A stretch of DNA of 64,000 bases from Bdellovibrio bacteriovorus str. Tiberius. GTDB lineage: Bacteria; Bdellovibrionota; Bdellovibrionia; Bdellovibrionales; Bdellovibrionaceae. This document shows positions 27,188 through 36,812 of this stretch, piece by piece. The position numbers and the translations under genes are program-made. The stretch spans positions 1,426,001 through 1,490,000 of the forward strand of contig NC_019567.1 in NCBI RefSeq assembly GCF_000317895.1, read 5' to 3'. Each line of letters starts with the position of its first letter. Position 1 is the stretch's first letter. The notes beneath the pieces are model-generated. The model saw nothing but the letters and a program-made list of their open reading frames with translations. It made no database searches and was not told the DNA's origin.

Positions 27188-27280
27188 TTCTTGCTTCCCT
27201 GCGCGAGCATTATCTCTATCAGGTTCAAAGGGTTATTCTCAGTCGGTGAATTCACCAACACCCCTAGCGTCAGGTCAGCG
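27188..27280 (-). ncRNA. TPP riboswitch (THI box)
   Basis: Read on the minus strand, the region has the conserved THI-box blocks in order: GGGGTG (27259-27264), a P3 hairpin GGTGAATTCACC, CTGAGA (27237-27242), ACCC then TTTGAACCTGAT (27218-27229), GATAATGC, and GCGCAGGGAAGC (27193-27204). It ends about 65 bases before the receptor ATG. In that interval CCTTT could pair with AAAGG of the ribosome binding site, suggesting control of translation initiation by thiamin pyrophosphate. Confidence 0.93.
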
Positions 27281-27389
27281 TTATGATTGAGGAGTCCGCC
27301 CAGGTCAAATTCTTTTTGGAAACAGCGGAGGTCGGGCGTTATTTTCATTAATTCCGTTTATTTCCACGAACCCATGCTAAGCTTTATAT

Positions 27390-28490
27390 ATGAATATAAA
27401 TCAAACCCTGCTTCGCGAGTTCGTTATCAAGGGATTGGTCTCTTATAAAAAAGAATTGCGCGGGCCTTTCTTGCAGGATTTTCGGCAGCAGTTTGCCAGC
27501 CTGAATCCGGAAGAAGTGGCCGAGGCTTTTATTGACGTCACCTTTCTGGGATCCGCTTTGACCTTTCTGCAAGGGGAGCAGTGGAATCTGAAAAAGGATC
27601 CGGCCACCAGTTCCGAGAACTATCATCGCTTCACAGAACAGACCTTTGCCTCCAATCTTTTGTCTTTGAACTATCTGCAGGACACTCTGCAAAACATGAA
27701 TGAAAAGGAACTGCGCCGAACGGCCGAGCTTTGCGAAGAGCTGGAGCGTCTGTTGTTGTCCCACGTTCAGTCAGGAAACCAAGAACATCAAAACCGCTTT
27801 GTGGCCAGATCCCTGCAGTTGATGGAAAATGTCTTTGCTCATGAAAACGCACTTTCATTGCAGGGAAATACGCAGGCGCGGTCCCTGGCGCTTTCTCTGT
27901 ATCGCACATTCGATGGCCTGGATCAGATCTTTGGTTTGAACTATAACGCCGATGTGGGAATGAAGACGGACGTGAACGGCACCGAAAGACTGTATGAAGG
28001 CGCGGGCCTGGGTGTGCAGTCTTCGTATTCAACTTTGCTGACGGCTTTGCGGGAAGTGCGGGCATCACAAGGAATACGTTTTATTGATCTGGGATCTGGT
28101 TATGGACGGGTGGGTCTGGTTGTAGGCGTGTTAAGGCCGGATATTGATTTTATCGGATACGAGTACGTCAAACACCGCGTGGATATTTCCAATGAATCCA
28201 CGGCCAAATTCGGTTTGCAGGATCACGTGCACTTTTTCACGCAGGATCTTTCCGAAAAAGACTTCCGCATCCCCGATGCCGAGGTCTACTACATGTTTGA
28301 TCCGTTCAGCAAGGACACCTATCAGCATGTCTTGAGTCAATTGGTAGAAGTTTCGCGCCGTCAAAGAATTGTCGTGGTCACCAAGGGCAACGCGCGACTG
28401 TGGCTGAAAGAAATCGCCGAACGCGAAGGCTGGTTGCCGGGTCAGGAATTTGACTGCGGCAATCTGTCATTGTTCCGTTCGCGCGAATAG
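27390..28490 (+). CDS. SAM-dependent class I methyltransferase
   Basis: A 366-residue protein. The N-terminal half is helical and unfamiliar. Residues about 210-365 form a Rossmann methyltransferase domain: motif I FIDLGSGYGRVGL, the acidic end of strand 2 in FIGYEY, DHVHFFTQDL and AEVYYMFDPFS. The substrate cannot be told from sequence. The ribosome binding site is weak. Its stop codon abuts that of the convergent dbpA gene with no base between. Confidence 0.82.
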   Translation: MNINQTLLREFVIKGLVSYKKELRGPFLQDFRQQFASLNPEEVAEAFIDVTFLGSALTFLQGEQWNLKKDPATSSENYHRFTEQTFASNLLSLNYLQDTLQNMNEKELRRTAELCEELERLLLSHVQSGNQEHQNRFVARSLQLMENVFAHENALSLQGNTQARSLALSLYRTFDGLDQIFGLNYNADVGMKTDVNGTERLYEGAGLGVQSSYSTLLTALREVRASQGIRFIDLGSGYGRVGLVVGVLRPDIDFIGYEYVKHRVDISNESTAKFGLQDHVHFFTQDLSEKDFRIPDAEVYYMFDPFSKDTYQHVLSQLVEVSRRQRIVVVTKGNARLWLKEIAEREGWLPGQEFDCGNLSLFRSRE

Positions 28491-29879
28491 TTACTTTACA
28501 AATTTAACCTGGAACTTTTGACCTTTGATGCGACCGTCACGCAGCTTTTGCATGGCGCCGTCCGCAACTTTCGCAGACACCGCCACGAAAGAAATCTTGT
28601 CCTGAATTTCGATTTTACCCACATCCGCAGAAGTCAAACCACCGGCAGCTCCGGTCAGGGCCCCCAGAATGTCGCCGGGACGCAGCTTGTCCTTGCGGCC
28701 TCCCGAGATCGAGATGGTTTTCATCGGAGCTTCTTTCAGGGTTTTGTTCAAACCATACTGATTTTTAAAACCCAGGGACGGACGGGCGAATTTGCCACCG
28801 GTCAGTTCTTCAAACTGGCCCAGTTTCAGCGTGTCTTTAGGGTCAGCAATCGTGACTGCCACGCCGGTTTTGCCAGCTCGGCCGGTACGACCGATACGGT
28901 GAACATAGATTTCCGGGGACAGAGGCAGGTCAAAGTTAATAACCAGTTCCAGATTGTCGATATCAAGACCGCGCGCTGCCACGTCGGTGGCAACCAGTAT
29001 ACGGTGGGATCCGTTGCGGAACATCGCCATCACGCGATCACGTTCACGCTGTTCCATGTCTCCATGCAGGCAGCCGCTGGCAGCTCCCAGGTCATTCAGG
29101 CGTTCTGCGATTTCCGCCACGGCATTTTTGGTGTTGCAGAAGATGATGGTGGAATCGGACGGATGCTGTTGCAAAATGCGCATCAGCACATTGGTTTTGT
29201 CATCGTCTTCGCTGTCGTAAACCAGTTGTTCGATCAGGTTTTGCTCTTCATCCTCGATGATCACCTGTTGGGCGTGGCGCTGGTACTTGCGGGAAAGATG
29301 TTCGATGGATTCCGGGAAGGTCGCAGAAAACAAGACGGTCTGGCGTGATCCTGGCAGGTCGCGCATCACGGTTTTGATTTCATCGGCAAAACCCATATCC
29401 AGCATTTTGTCAGCTTCATCCAGGACCACGGTTTTCACCGCAGAAAGATCAATGCGGCTGCGGCCGACAAAGTCGGCCAGACGGCCTGGAGTGCCGACGA
29501 CAATCTGCACACCGTTTTCCAAAGCGTCCGCTTGTTCACGGCCGGATTGGCCTCCGGTCATCGCCAGAACTTTCAAGCCCGGCAGACGACGGCCCAGTTT
29601 GCGGATTTCGGTGACAACCTGACTTGCCAGCTCGCGGGTCGGGCACAGAATCAGGGCTTGCAGTTCTGGCAGGTCGATCTGGATTTTGTTCAGGATCGGA
29701 AGTGAGAACGCCGCGGTTTTTCCACTGCCGGTTTTGGCCTGACCGATCAGGTCCTTGCCCGCCAGAAGCAGCGGGATGCTTTCCTGCTGGATGGGTGTCA
29801 GTGTCTCAAAACCCAGTTCCTGAACAACAGCCAGCAGTTCGGGGGACAGGGGAAGAGATGAGAATTGATTTTGCGACAC
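28491..29879 (-). CDS. dbpA: DEAD-box RNA helicase DbpA
   Basis: A 462-residue helicase with all core motifs: Q motif (TPIQ), AKTGSGKT, PTRELA, GG, TPGR, DEAD in VLDEADKMLDMGF, SAT, the C-terminal VATDVAARGLDI and HRIGRTGRAG. The last 75 residues (GGRKDKLRPGDILGALTG, ADVGKIEIQDKISFVAV) are the DbpA RNA-binding domain that recognises hairpin 92 of 23S rRNA. It acts in large-subunit assembly. The frame is open far upstream, but the real start is a GTG at 29879 with GAGGTG before it, giving the usual DbpA length. Confidence 0.95.
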   Translation of the reverse strand: MSQNQFSSLPLSPELLAVVQELGFETLTPIQQESIPLLLAGKDLIGQAKTGSGKTAAFSLPILNKIQIDLPELQALILCPTRELASQVVTEIRKLGRRLPGLKVLAMTGGQSGREQADALENGVQIVVGTPGRLADFVGRSRIDLSAVKTVVLDEADKMLDMGFADEIKTVMRDLPGSRQTVLFSATFPESIEHLSRKYQRHAQQVIIEDEEQNLIEQLVYDSEDDDKTNVLMRILQQHPSDSTIIFCNTKNAVAEIAERLNDLGAASGCLHGDMEQRERDRVMAMFRNGSHRILVATDVAARGLDIDNLELVINFDLPLSPEIYVHRIGRTGRAGKTGVAVTIADPKDTLKLGQFEELTGGKFARPSLGFKNQYGLNKTLKEAPMKTISISGGRKDKLRPGDILGALTGAAGGLTSADVGKIEIQDKISFVAVSAKVADGAMQKLRDGRIKGQKFQVKFVK

Positions 29880-30014
29880 AGGCACCTCGGGAAAATGAAA
29901 AATATTTAGGTAGCAGGCAGGGCATTTAATGTCGAGTCCTGAATGGAAATACGAAAAAATGACCCGCCCCAGATTTAGGTACCCCCTCCTGCAGTTTTGT
30001 GGCATCACTGCGCC

Positions 30015-30851
30015 ATGGTTCAAATCGGTCAAATCAATAAACTTAAAGTCGTCAAAACAATGGAATACGGGGTCTTTCTGGATGGTGGAAGTGACGGGGA
30101 AATCCTGTTGCCGGCGCGCTATCAACCCGAAAAATGTGAAGTCGGTGACGAACTGGAAGTTTTTGTCTGCTTTGACTCTGAAGACCGTCTGGTGGCCATG
30201 ACGGAAATTCCCTTTGCGATGGTGGGAACTTTCGGTTTGCTGAAAGTGAAATCCATTGAGCGTGTCGGCGCTTTTTTGGACTGGGGCCTGCCGAAGGATT
30301 TGTTCCTGCCATTCAGCGAACAAACCCGTGATCTGAAGATTGGTCAGAACGTGCTGGTGTATCTGTATCTGGATAACACTGACAGAATTTCTTCTTCCAT
30401 GCGACTGGATCGTTTTATCGACAAAGAATCCGGAAATTACGAAGCCGGTCAAAGTGTGGATCTGCTGATCGCAGCCAAAACGGATTTGGGATACAAGGCC
30501 ATCATCAATGGTCGTCACTGGGGCATGCTGTATGCGAATGAAGTATTTCAGCAGCTGGAATACGGTCAGCGTCTGAAAGGTTTTATCAAGCAGGTGCGTG
30601 ACGATGGCAAAATCGATTTGCGTCTGAACGAAGCCGGTCACAAAGCCACGGCTGATATTGGCGAACGCATTATGGAGTTGTTGAAATCCAAAGGCGGCTT
30701 CCTGCCGATCACCGACAAAACAGATCCGGAAGCCATCTATGACCTGTTCGGAGTCAGCAAAAAAAAGTACAAAATTGCTCTGGGCGGGCTGTATAAAAAG
30801 CGCCTGATCACGGTCCATGATGACGGCATCCGCCTGGTGGATGGCCGCTAA
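30015..30851 (+). CDS. cvfB: CvfB-family S1-like RNA-binding protein
   Basis: A 278-residue protein made of S1-like beta barrels (about 3-65, 68-135, 145-215) and a C-terminal winged helix (LPITDKTDPEAIYDLFGVSKKKYKIALGGLYKKRLI). The block GVFLDGG, GAFLDWGLPKDLFLP and GRHWGMLYANEVF is typical of CvfB/YitL. These proteins bind RNA; in Staphylococcus CvfB affects virulence gene expression, but no general reaction is known. It is divergent from dbpA. Confidence 0.87.
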   Translation: MVQIGQINKLKVVKTMEYGVFLDGGSDGEILLPARYQPEKCEVGDELEVFVCFDSEDRLVAMTEIPFAMVGTFGLLKVKSIERVGAFLDWGLPKDLFLPFSEQTRDLKIGQNVLVYLYLDNTDRISSSMRLDRFIDKESGNYEAGQSVDLLIAAKTDLGYKAIINGRHWGMLYANEVFQQLEYGQRLKGFIKQVRDDGKIDLRLNEAGHKATADIGERIMELLKSKGGFLPITDKTDPEAIYDLFGVSKKKYKIALGGLYKKRLITVHDDGIRLVDGR

Positions 30852-31173
30852 ACGGCCGCCACGGGGCTTCCGGGCCCCCTGATAGGTCTAGACCTCTTAC
30901 AGGGTGGGTTTTTACAGCCCAAACCCATCTTTGCCACTTAAGTTATTGATTTCACAATATTTTGTTTGTTTTTGCGCGCTGCCGCCATTGCCTGAGTGTT
31001 CGCAGCTTTCAACGAAATAATGCTCATTTAGGTTATTCTCATTTTAATTGCTTCCCCTTTTCCGAGAAATTCGCTAGAAATTCTCTAGCAAGAATTTAGT
31101 CTCTGGAGAGTTTTCGGGCATAGGGCCCAAGACCTCTTAAGAGCTTCCCAAAAGCAAATCTTAGGAGGTTTAT
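30852..31173. other. Intergenic region with hairpins and RRM-gene leader
   Basis: No gene. Behind cvfB lie three small structures: GGGGC/GCCCC at 30863-30878, a perfect 12-base palindrome AGGTCTAGACCT at 30884-30895, and TGGGTTT/AAACCCA at 30905-30927. None has a U tract, so none is a clear intrinsic terminator. The right half is the AT-rich upstream region and leader of the RRM gene, including the hairpin at 31067-31097 and a CTCTTAAGAG palindrome near 31133-31142. Confidence 0.5.
31067..31097 (+). promoter_or_regulatory. Hairpin in the leader of the RRM gene
   Basis: AAATTC-GCTAGA at 31067-31078 pairs with TCTAGC at 31084-31089 and GAATTT at 31092-31097, giving a twelve-pair stem with a two-base bulge and a five-base loop. 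It lies about 80 bases before the ATG. Leaders of cold-induced RNA-binding protein genes are often structured, so it may control stability or translation; a DNA operator is the alternative. Confidence 0.4.
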
Positions 31174-31524
31174 ATGGGTAAAAAAATCTACGTTGGAAAT
31201 CTTTCTTATTCTTTGGATGATCAGTCTTTGGCTGACACTTTCGCTGAATTCGGAAATGTTGAATCTGCACGCATCGTGATCGATCGTGAAACTGGTCGTT
31301 CTAAAGGTTTCGCTTTCGTTGAAATGTCTACTGACGACGAAGCAGCAACTGCAATCGCTAAATTGAACGGCGTTGAGTTGATGGGTCGCGCGATGAACGT
31401 ATCTGAAGCTAAACCAATGGCTCCTCGTGAGAACCGTGGTGGCTTCGGTGGCGGTCGCGGCGGTGGCGGCGGCGGTAACCGTGGTGGCGGCTTCGGCGGC
31501 GGCAACCGTGGTGGTCGTTTCTAA
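31174..31524 (+). CDS. RRM RNA-binding protein with glycine/arginine-rich tail
   Basis: A 116-residue protein: one RRM (about 3-80) with RNP2 IYVGNL (5-10) and RNP1 KGFAFVEM (44-51), then a tail of Gly, Arg, Asn and Phe (90-116). Such single-RRM proteins bind single-stranded RNA and, in cyanobacteria and some proteobacteria, are induced by cold. A perfect AGGAGG precedes the ATG, and codons look like those of a highly expressed gene. It has its own terminator and a long structured leader. Confidence 0.93.
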   Translation: MGKKIYVGNLSYSLDDQSLADTFAEFGNVESARIVIDRETGRSKGFAFVEMSTDDEAATAIAKLNGVELMGRAMNVSEAKPMAPRENRGGFGGGRGGGGGGNRGGGFGGGNRGGRF

Positions 31525-31545
31525 TTTAAGATTTTAATCTTAGTG

Positions 31546-31578
31546 AAAAGGGCGGAAAGAAATTTCCGCCCTTTTTTT
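31546..31578 (+). terminator. Intrinsic terminator of the RRM gene
   Basis: AAAGGGCGGAAA (31547-31558) and TTTCCGCCCTTT (31563-31574) form a perfect twelve-pair stem with a GAAA loop, followed by a T run. Confidence 0.93.
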
Positions 31579-31736
31579 ATTTCTGAATCCTGTCTTTTCT
31601 GTCGATGCTTCAGTCAGCTTACACTTTCCCCTGAATTCACAAATTCCACATCCACTCTAAGTTCCCGATTTCAGTCACCTCAGCAGTTTTGATTTATTGG
31701 CGCTGTCTTTGCTTTAAAATCTGCAGGAGGAACGGC

Positions 31737-32288
31737 ATGACCACACTGGGTATTCGTGTCTCATTTTTGTTCTTGTTTGCTCTGGCGCTGGCGGCCTGTG
31801 GGGGTGGCGGCGGTGCGGGCGGTGTACTGCCAGCCGGGGGTGATTCCAGCGAACAGGAATCCTCTGGAGAAAGCAACGGCTCCGAATGTGGAACCATGGT
31901 GGACATGGCCTGCGAAGTCCTTGTGGCGGTCAACCAAGAACGCACCAGCCGCGGTCTGAATGCGCTGACGGCCCTGCCAGCCTGTGTGGCGGAAGCCCAG
32001 GCCCATGCCGATGATATGGTGGCGCGAAACTTCTTCGCCCATGACAGTCCGACAGAAAGCACCTCGCAGCGTTTTGCACGGTTTGCTCTGTCGGGAAGTT
32101 ATTGGGGAGAAAATATCGCGGCCGGGTATTCAACCGCCGCTCAAGTGATGGCGGGATGGATGAGCTCCACGGGGCATCGTAATAAAATCTTAAGTTCCAA
32201 CTTTCGCACCATGGGTGTGGGGATCGCTGCTAATTCACAAGGCATGCTTCACTGGGTTCAATGTTTTTCAGGTAAGTCCGCGCTCTAA
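31737..32288 (+). CDS. CAP-domain (SCP/PR-1-like) lipoprotein
   Basis: A 183-residue lipoprotein (LALAAC, then a Gly-rich and Ser/Glu-rich linker) with a CAP domain from about residue 60: VNQERTSRGL, AQAHADDMVARNFFAHDSP, YWGENIAAGYST and MAGWMSSTGHRNKIL, including the His and Glu residues of the CAP cavity. Bacterial members are exported and mostly of unknown function. AGGAGG lies six bases before the ATG at 31737. Confidence 0.9.
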   Translation: MTTLGIRVSFLFLFALALAACGGGGGAGGVLPAGGDSSEQESSGESNGSECGTMVDMACEVLVAVNQERTSRGLNALTALPACVAEAQAHADDMVARNFFAHDSPTESTSQRFARFALSGSYWGENIAAGYSTAAQVMAGWMSSTGHRNKILSSNFRTMGVGIAANSQGMLHWVQCFSGKSAL

Positions 32289-32347
32289 ATCTGGAGCCAA
32301 AATTTCTGGCACTCTTCTTGAAATGATTCTCTCATGACTTCCGTTAA

Positions 32348-33489
<1,142 letters not shown>

Positions 33490-33614
33490 AATTTTCCCCT
33501 CGAATAGATGTATAACTAAGCCTAGGTCAAATCTGGTAAATTACAAGGTATTCTATTTTGGAGATTCCTCAAAACCGCCTTAACTTAATTTGATATTTTC
33601 GCGGGAGGAATTTT

Positions 33615-34157
33615 ATGTTTAAAGCCCTTAGTAAAGCACTGGTACTAACCCTTGTGGGGGCCAGTTCTGTGTATGCACAGCAAGACCCGGTTGCTATCAT
33701 CATCCGCAACGCCAAGGGCGAGCAGGTGGGGAATGCGACACTGACGGATGTAACCAACGGGATGCGCATTCAGATGGAGCTAAAAAACCTTCCGCCCGGG
33801 GAAAAAGCCTTTCACATTCATGAAAAGGGCCTCTGCACGGCTCCTGATTTCAAATCAGCCGGTGCCCATTTTAATCCGGACAAAAAGAAGCACGGCCATA
33901 AAAGCAAAGGCGGGCCGCATGCCGGGGATTTCAATAATATTGTGGTGAAAGATGACGGAACGGCCTCAGTGGATGTTGTTAACCCGATGCTCACCGTACG
34001 TGAAGGAAAACATTCGGTGATCTCCAAAGAAGGGACCTCGATCGTGATTCATGCTAAGGCGGATGATTATAAATCCCAGCCCGCAGGCGAAGCCGGAGAC
34101 CGGATCGCCTGTGGAGAGATTAAAACTCCGCCGGATACAAAACCTGTTATCAAATAA
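33615..34157 (+). CDS. sodC: Periplasmic Cu/Zn superoxide dismutase
   Basis: A 180-residue exported enzyme (signal peptide cut near YAQ-Q). Metal ligands are in place: His67 and His69 in FHIHEKG, bridging His85 in GAHFNP, His93, His102 and Asp105 in GPHAGDF, and His146 in VIHAKADD. Cys74 and Cys166 make the family disulfide. It converts superoxide to oxygen and peroxide outside the cytoplasm. A GGGAGGA site precedes the ATG. Its stop abuts that of the convergent L,D-transpeptidase-like gene. Confidence 0.95.
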   Translation: MFKALSKALVLTLVGASSVYAQQDPVAIIIRNAKGEQVGNATLTDVTNGMRIQMELKNLPPGEKAFHIHEKGLCTAPDFKSAGAHFNPDKKKHGHKSKGGPHAGDFNNIVVKDDGTASVDVVNPMLTVREGKHSVISKEGTSIVIHAKADDYKSQPAGEAGDRIACGEIKTPPDTKPVIK

Positions 34158-34904
34158 TTACTTGGCAAAGGCGTAAATCAAACTTCCGCCTTTAAGCATG
34201 CCAATGACTTTGTCACGCAGATGGTTGGCCACGGCCGGGCAGCCCCAGCTGCGACCTTGAATCACACTTGATTCTTTCACATAGCTTGCTCCGTGAATCA
34301 CCACGGCGCGAGCGCGGGCTTTGGAATTCGTGCTGGAAAGACCATCCAACTTCAAAGACAAACCATGTTTGCCAGTGTAAGTTTCTGCCGCCAGGTAGTA
34401 ACCCAAAGAGCTGGCATTGGAGCCGGACTTGTTACTGAATTTGTCAGCGTAGCCGTCGTGGTTGGCATCAGATCCTTTGCCGTGAGCTGTATGGATCGCG
34501 GTCACTTCACCCGTGGACATATTAATGATAAAGAAGCGGGCTTGAGTTGAACGTTTGCCGAAATCGATCAGGGACATGTACTTTTTGTTTTTGATACGGG
34601 ATTGGTTTTTCTCGAAGTAAACAACGGCTTCTGCCAATGCTTTGGAATTGATCAGTCTTTTTGGATCCAGATGATCATAGTTTTTTAGAATTGCTTCGCT
34701 TTCAGTCGCCGTGGTGGTGCCTTCGTTTGTTGCCGTTTCAGTTTCTTCGGCTGTGGATTTATCAACTGTGTCTGTATCAGGAATTGTCTGCTCCATCTCG
34801 GTGTCGTCCGGAAGGACTTCGGCGGAGCTGTAGTCTTGGCCTGCGCAGGCGGTCATGGAAAGGAAAGCGGCCAATACCAGGGATTTTTTAGAGATTAGAT
34901 TCAT
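34158..34904 (-). CDS. YkuD_2-type murein L,D-transpeptidase-family lipoprotein
   Basis: A 248-residue protein with a lipoprotein-like signal (SMTAC, Cys20), an acidic Thr/Glu-rich linker (about 25-72) and a catalytic-type domain: FFIINMSTGEVTAIHTAHGKGSD, then VVIHGASYV and GRSWGCPAV, the His and Cys of the L,D-transpeptidase site. Members cross-link or trim peptidoglycan. In a predator it could act on its own wall or on the prey wall; the sequence does not say. I use the ATG at 34904, which puts the signal at the N-terminus. Confidence 0.85.
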   Translation of the reverse strand: MNLISKKSLVLAAFLSMTACAGQDYSSAEVLPDDTEMEQTIPDTDTVDKSTAEETETATNEGTTTATESEAILKNYDHLDPKRLINSKALAEAVVYFEKNQSRIKNKKYMSLIDFGKRSTQARFFIINMSTGEVTAIHTAHGKGSDANHDGYADKFSNKSGSNASSLGYYLAAETYTGKHGLSLKLDGLSSTNSKARARAVVIHGASYVKESSVIQGRSWGCPAVANHLRDKVIGMLKGGSLIYAFAK

Positions 34905-35226
34905 CGATCCTCCGTGAAAGATGCTGTGTGTTCTTCGACAGATGCTAGCTGACACGAGGTGTTCGTCGGAAAAATTGTTACCGCGACATAATTTTTAGGA
35001 CCTTGTGCGTGGGCGAATCTGGAATGGATTCGGATTTCTCAATTCCTTCGTTCAGTGAACAAACGAAAGTGAACTTGTAAAGTCCTGCTGGGGCTTAAGA
35101 TGCAGTAAGGGAGCGGGTTTGCGGTTTTCTTATTTTTTTGAAGGAGTACTATGAGTGTATGAACTCTGGATGAATGAAAGTTAGAAATAACCGAAGCATC
35201 AAAGAGTCCAAAGAGGACCGTGAATA

Positions 35227-35245
35227 GGATCAATTGAATTGATCC
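35227..35245. repeat. Perfect 19-base dyad
   Basis: GGATCAATT at 35227-35235 and AATTGATCC at 35237-35245 flank a single G. It could be an operator or a small RNA stem. Confidence 0.55.
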
Positions 35246-35363
35246 CTCACTAAAAGGAGCTCAAACAATATAGTTGTTTCTTAGATGAAAAAAATAGAGT
35301 GTGCTTTTGAGTGACTCTGATTCTATTCAAAAAAGAACAATTCGTTTTTCTCCAGATCCTCTG

Positions 35364-35398
35364 TGCCCATGTGTTTTACACGTGGGCATTATTTTTTT
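35364..35398 (+). terminator. Intrinsic terminator with no visible gene upstream
   Basis: TGCCCATGTG pairs with CACGTGGGCA across a short TTTTA loop (one G-U pair), followed by TTATTTTTTT. Confidence 0.8.
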
Positions 35399-35444
35399 AA
35401 GCATCTGCCTTTACAATGGACTCCGTCGTCACAAAGGAGTTCTT

Positions 35445-35810
35445 ATGCATATCTGCGGTTGGTTTGAAATTCCCGTCAAAGACATGGGGCGCGCCATGAA
35501 ATTCTATGAACAGTCTTTTGATGTCTCGTTCACGTTAAGTGAAATGGGTCCAGTAAAGATGGCGATGTTTCCGATGAAGGAAAAAGAGCCGGGGGCCACC
35601 GGGGCTCTGGTGCAGGGGGCCGATTACAAGCCTTCCCATGACGGCTGTTTGCTTTATTTCAGTGTGAACAGCATCGAAGACTGCCTGAAAAAGATCAAAG
35701 ACAAGGGGGGTAAAACCCTGACCGATAAAAAGAGCATCGGCCAGTACGGGTTTATTGCGACCTTCGAGGACACTGAAGGCAATAAAGTGGCTTTGCACGC
35801 TAAAAACTAG
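35445..35810 (+). CDS. VOC (glyoxalase/bleomycin resistance) family protein
   Basis: A 121-residue protein with the two beta-alpha-beta-beta-beta halves of the VOC fold: GWFEIPVKDMGRAMKFYEQSFD, and LLYFSVNSIEDCLKKIKDKGG followed by GFIATFEDTEGNKVALHAKN. The family includes glyoxalases and antibiotic-binding proteins; the small set of metal-site residues is not enough for a function. AAAGGAG precedes the ATG at 35445. Confidence 0.9.
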   Translation: MHICGWFEIPVKDMGRAMKFYEQSFDVSFTLSEMGPVKMAMFPMKEKEPGATGALVQGADYKPSHDGCLLYFSVNSIEDCLKKIKDKGGKTLTDKKSIGQYGFIATFEDTEGNKVALHAKN

Positions 35811-35817
35811 TTTAATT

Positions 35818-35842
35818 GAAAGCCAAGTAAGACTGGCTTTTA
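35818..35842 (+). terminator. Probable terminator of the VOC gene
   Basis: AAAGCCA and TGGCTTT form a seven-pair stem with an eight-base loop, followed by a short T run. It is weak compared with the terminator at 31546. Confidence 0.5.
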
Positions 35843-35885
35843 TGACACTTGCAAACGGTGAGGGGCTTCGGGTAGAAGTCCCCTC

Positions 35886-36332
35886 ATGAAAACACTTTTG
35901 ATTTCTGCTTTTATTCTTTCCTTGTCCCTGAATGCAGGGGCTGCCGTTTCTAAACTTGTCTGCGTACCGGGTTACGAGCCAATGCGTGCCGAAGCTGTGA
36001 TTGAAGTCATCTTCAACCGTGCCATTGATCCGCTGAAGCCTGTCATCGGCAGCTATAATCTGGGTGCGGTATTGAAGCTTCATGACAAAATCACGGGTCA
36101 GACTTACACGCGTTCTGATGTTGTGCTTGTTCCAGCAACATCCATGGATGATGTGAATCTGCGTGGTGGCGCTGGCGGCATGGTGCACATCCGTGTCAGC
36201 CCGGTTTTGAAAAACGGCGCATTCATGGGGCGTTACACCGGCGATCTTTTCATCAATGATCTGGATTCCCGCAATTACTACAATCTGACCGGCACCACGC
36301 AAGAGCCGGGAATTGTTTGCGAAACCCGTTAA
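35886..36332 (+). CDS. Secreted protein of unknown function
   Basis: A 148-residue protein with a signal peptide (MKTLLISAFILSLSLNAGA) and a strand-rich mature part containing two cysteines near its ends (VCVPG, IVCETR) that could pair. No family recognised. The ribosome binding site is weak. Confidence 0.65.
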   Translation: MKTLLISAFILSLSLNAGAAVSKLVCVPGYEPMRAEAVIEVIFNRAIDPLKPVIGSYNLGAVLKLHDKITGQTYTRSDVVLVPATSMDDVNLRGGAGGMVHIRVSPVLKNGAFMGRYTGDLFINDLDSRNYYNLTGTTQEPGIVCETR

Positions 36333-36418
36333 AAGTCCGCTAGAGCGTCCTGTTCCGGGATGGTTCCATTCTGCCTCCATAGTCCTTTTCTATTCTTGAA
36401 AAGGACGAGGAGGTCCTT

Positions 36419-36727
36419 ATGTTTAAAACTCTGCAAAAACAATTGATCGCGACTCTGATGTTGGTGGCTACCACTTCCGCACACACCACGTGGGCACAGG
36501 AAAAGTCCCACGAGGCCCTGCGCGAGGCATTCCGTGCCTGTCACGAAGAGCTGGGCATTGAACAGCCTGAACCCGGCCAAAGACCTCAGGCCCCCGATGA
36601 TGAGACCCGCGCCAAGATTGATGCCTGCCTGAAAGAAAAGGGCTTCGAAGCACCGCCTAAGTTTGGCCGTGGTGGCGGTCCGGGCAAAGGCCGTCCGGAG
36701 CGTTCTGCTTCCGCCGGTGTTCAATAG
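36419..36727 (+). CDS. Small exported protein
   Basis: A 102-residue protein with a signal peptide cut near TWA-Q, two cysteines (FRACHEELG, IDACLKEKG) and a Gly/Arg-rich C-terminus (FGRGGGPGKGRPERS). GAGGAGG precedes the ATG. Function unknown. Confidence 0.65.
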   Translation: MFKTLQKQLIATLMLVATTSAHTTWAQEKSHEALREAFRACHEELGIEQPEPGQRPQAPDDETRAKIDACLKEKGFEAPPKFGRGGGPGKGRPERSASAGVQ

Positions 36728-36812
36728 TCAAAATGAGACCGTGAAGGGATTCTTGGATTTTTGTGGGTTACACTAAGGTCCAAGAGTCCACAGGAACTTT
36801 TTGGGAGGGCTT

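Larger units (their letters stand above)
34905..35444. other. Long gene-free region with leader or small RNA features
   Basis: About 540 bases without a convincing gene. It holds a 19-base dyad (35227-35245), two AAGGAG-type purine runs not followed by real frames (one near 35142 precedes only a four-codon ATG frame), and a strong terminator hairpin at 35364-35398 that ends before the VOC gene. A terminator here with no gene before it suggests a transcript, perhaps a small RNA, encoded upstream on the plus strand. Confidence 0.45.

Noticed and set aside
29880-30818. Long extension of the dbpA frame upstream on the minus strand
   Set aside because: It runs antisense through cvfB, and a GTG at 29879 with a GAGGTG site gives the normal DbpA length.
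30863-30927. Intrinsic terminator of cvfB
   Set aside because: Three hairpins are present but none is followed by a T run.
34981-35300. Cyclic-di-GMP riboswitch (merRNA-like) in the gene-free region
   Set aside because: I looked for the GEMM blocks and did not find them; the dyad and terminator remain unexplained.
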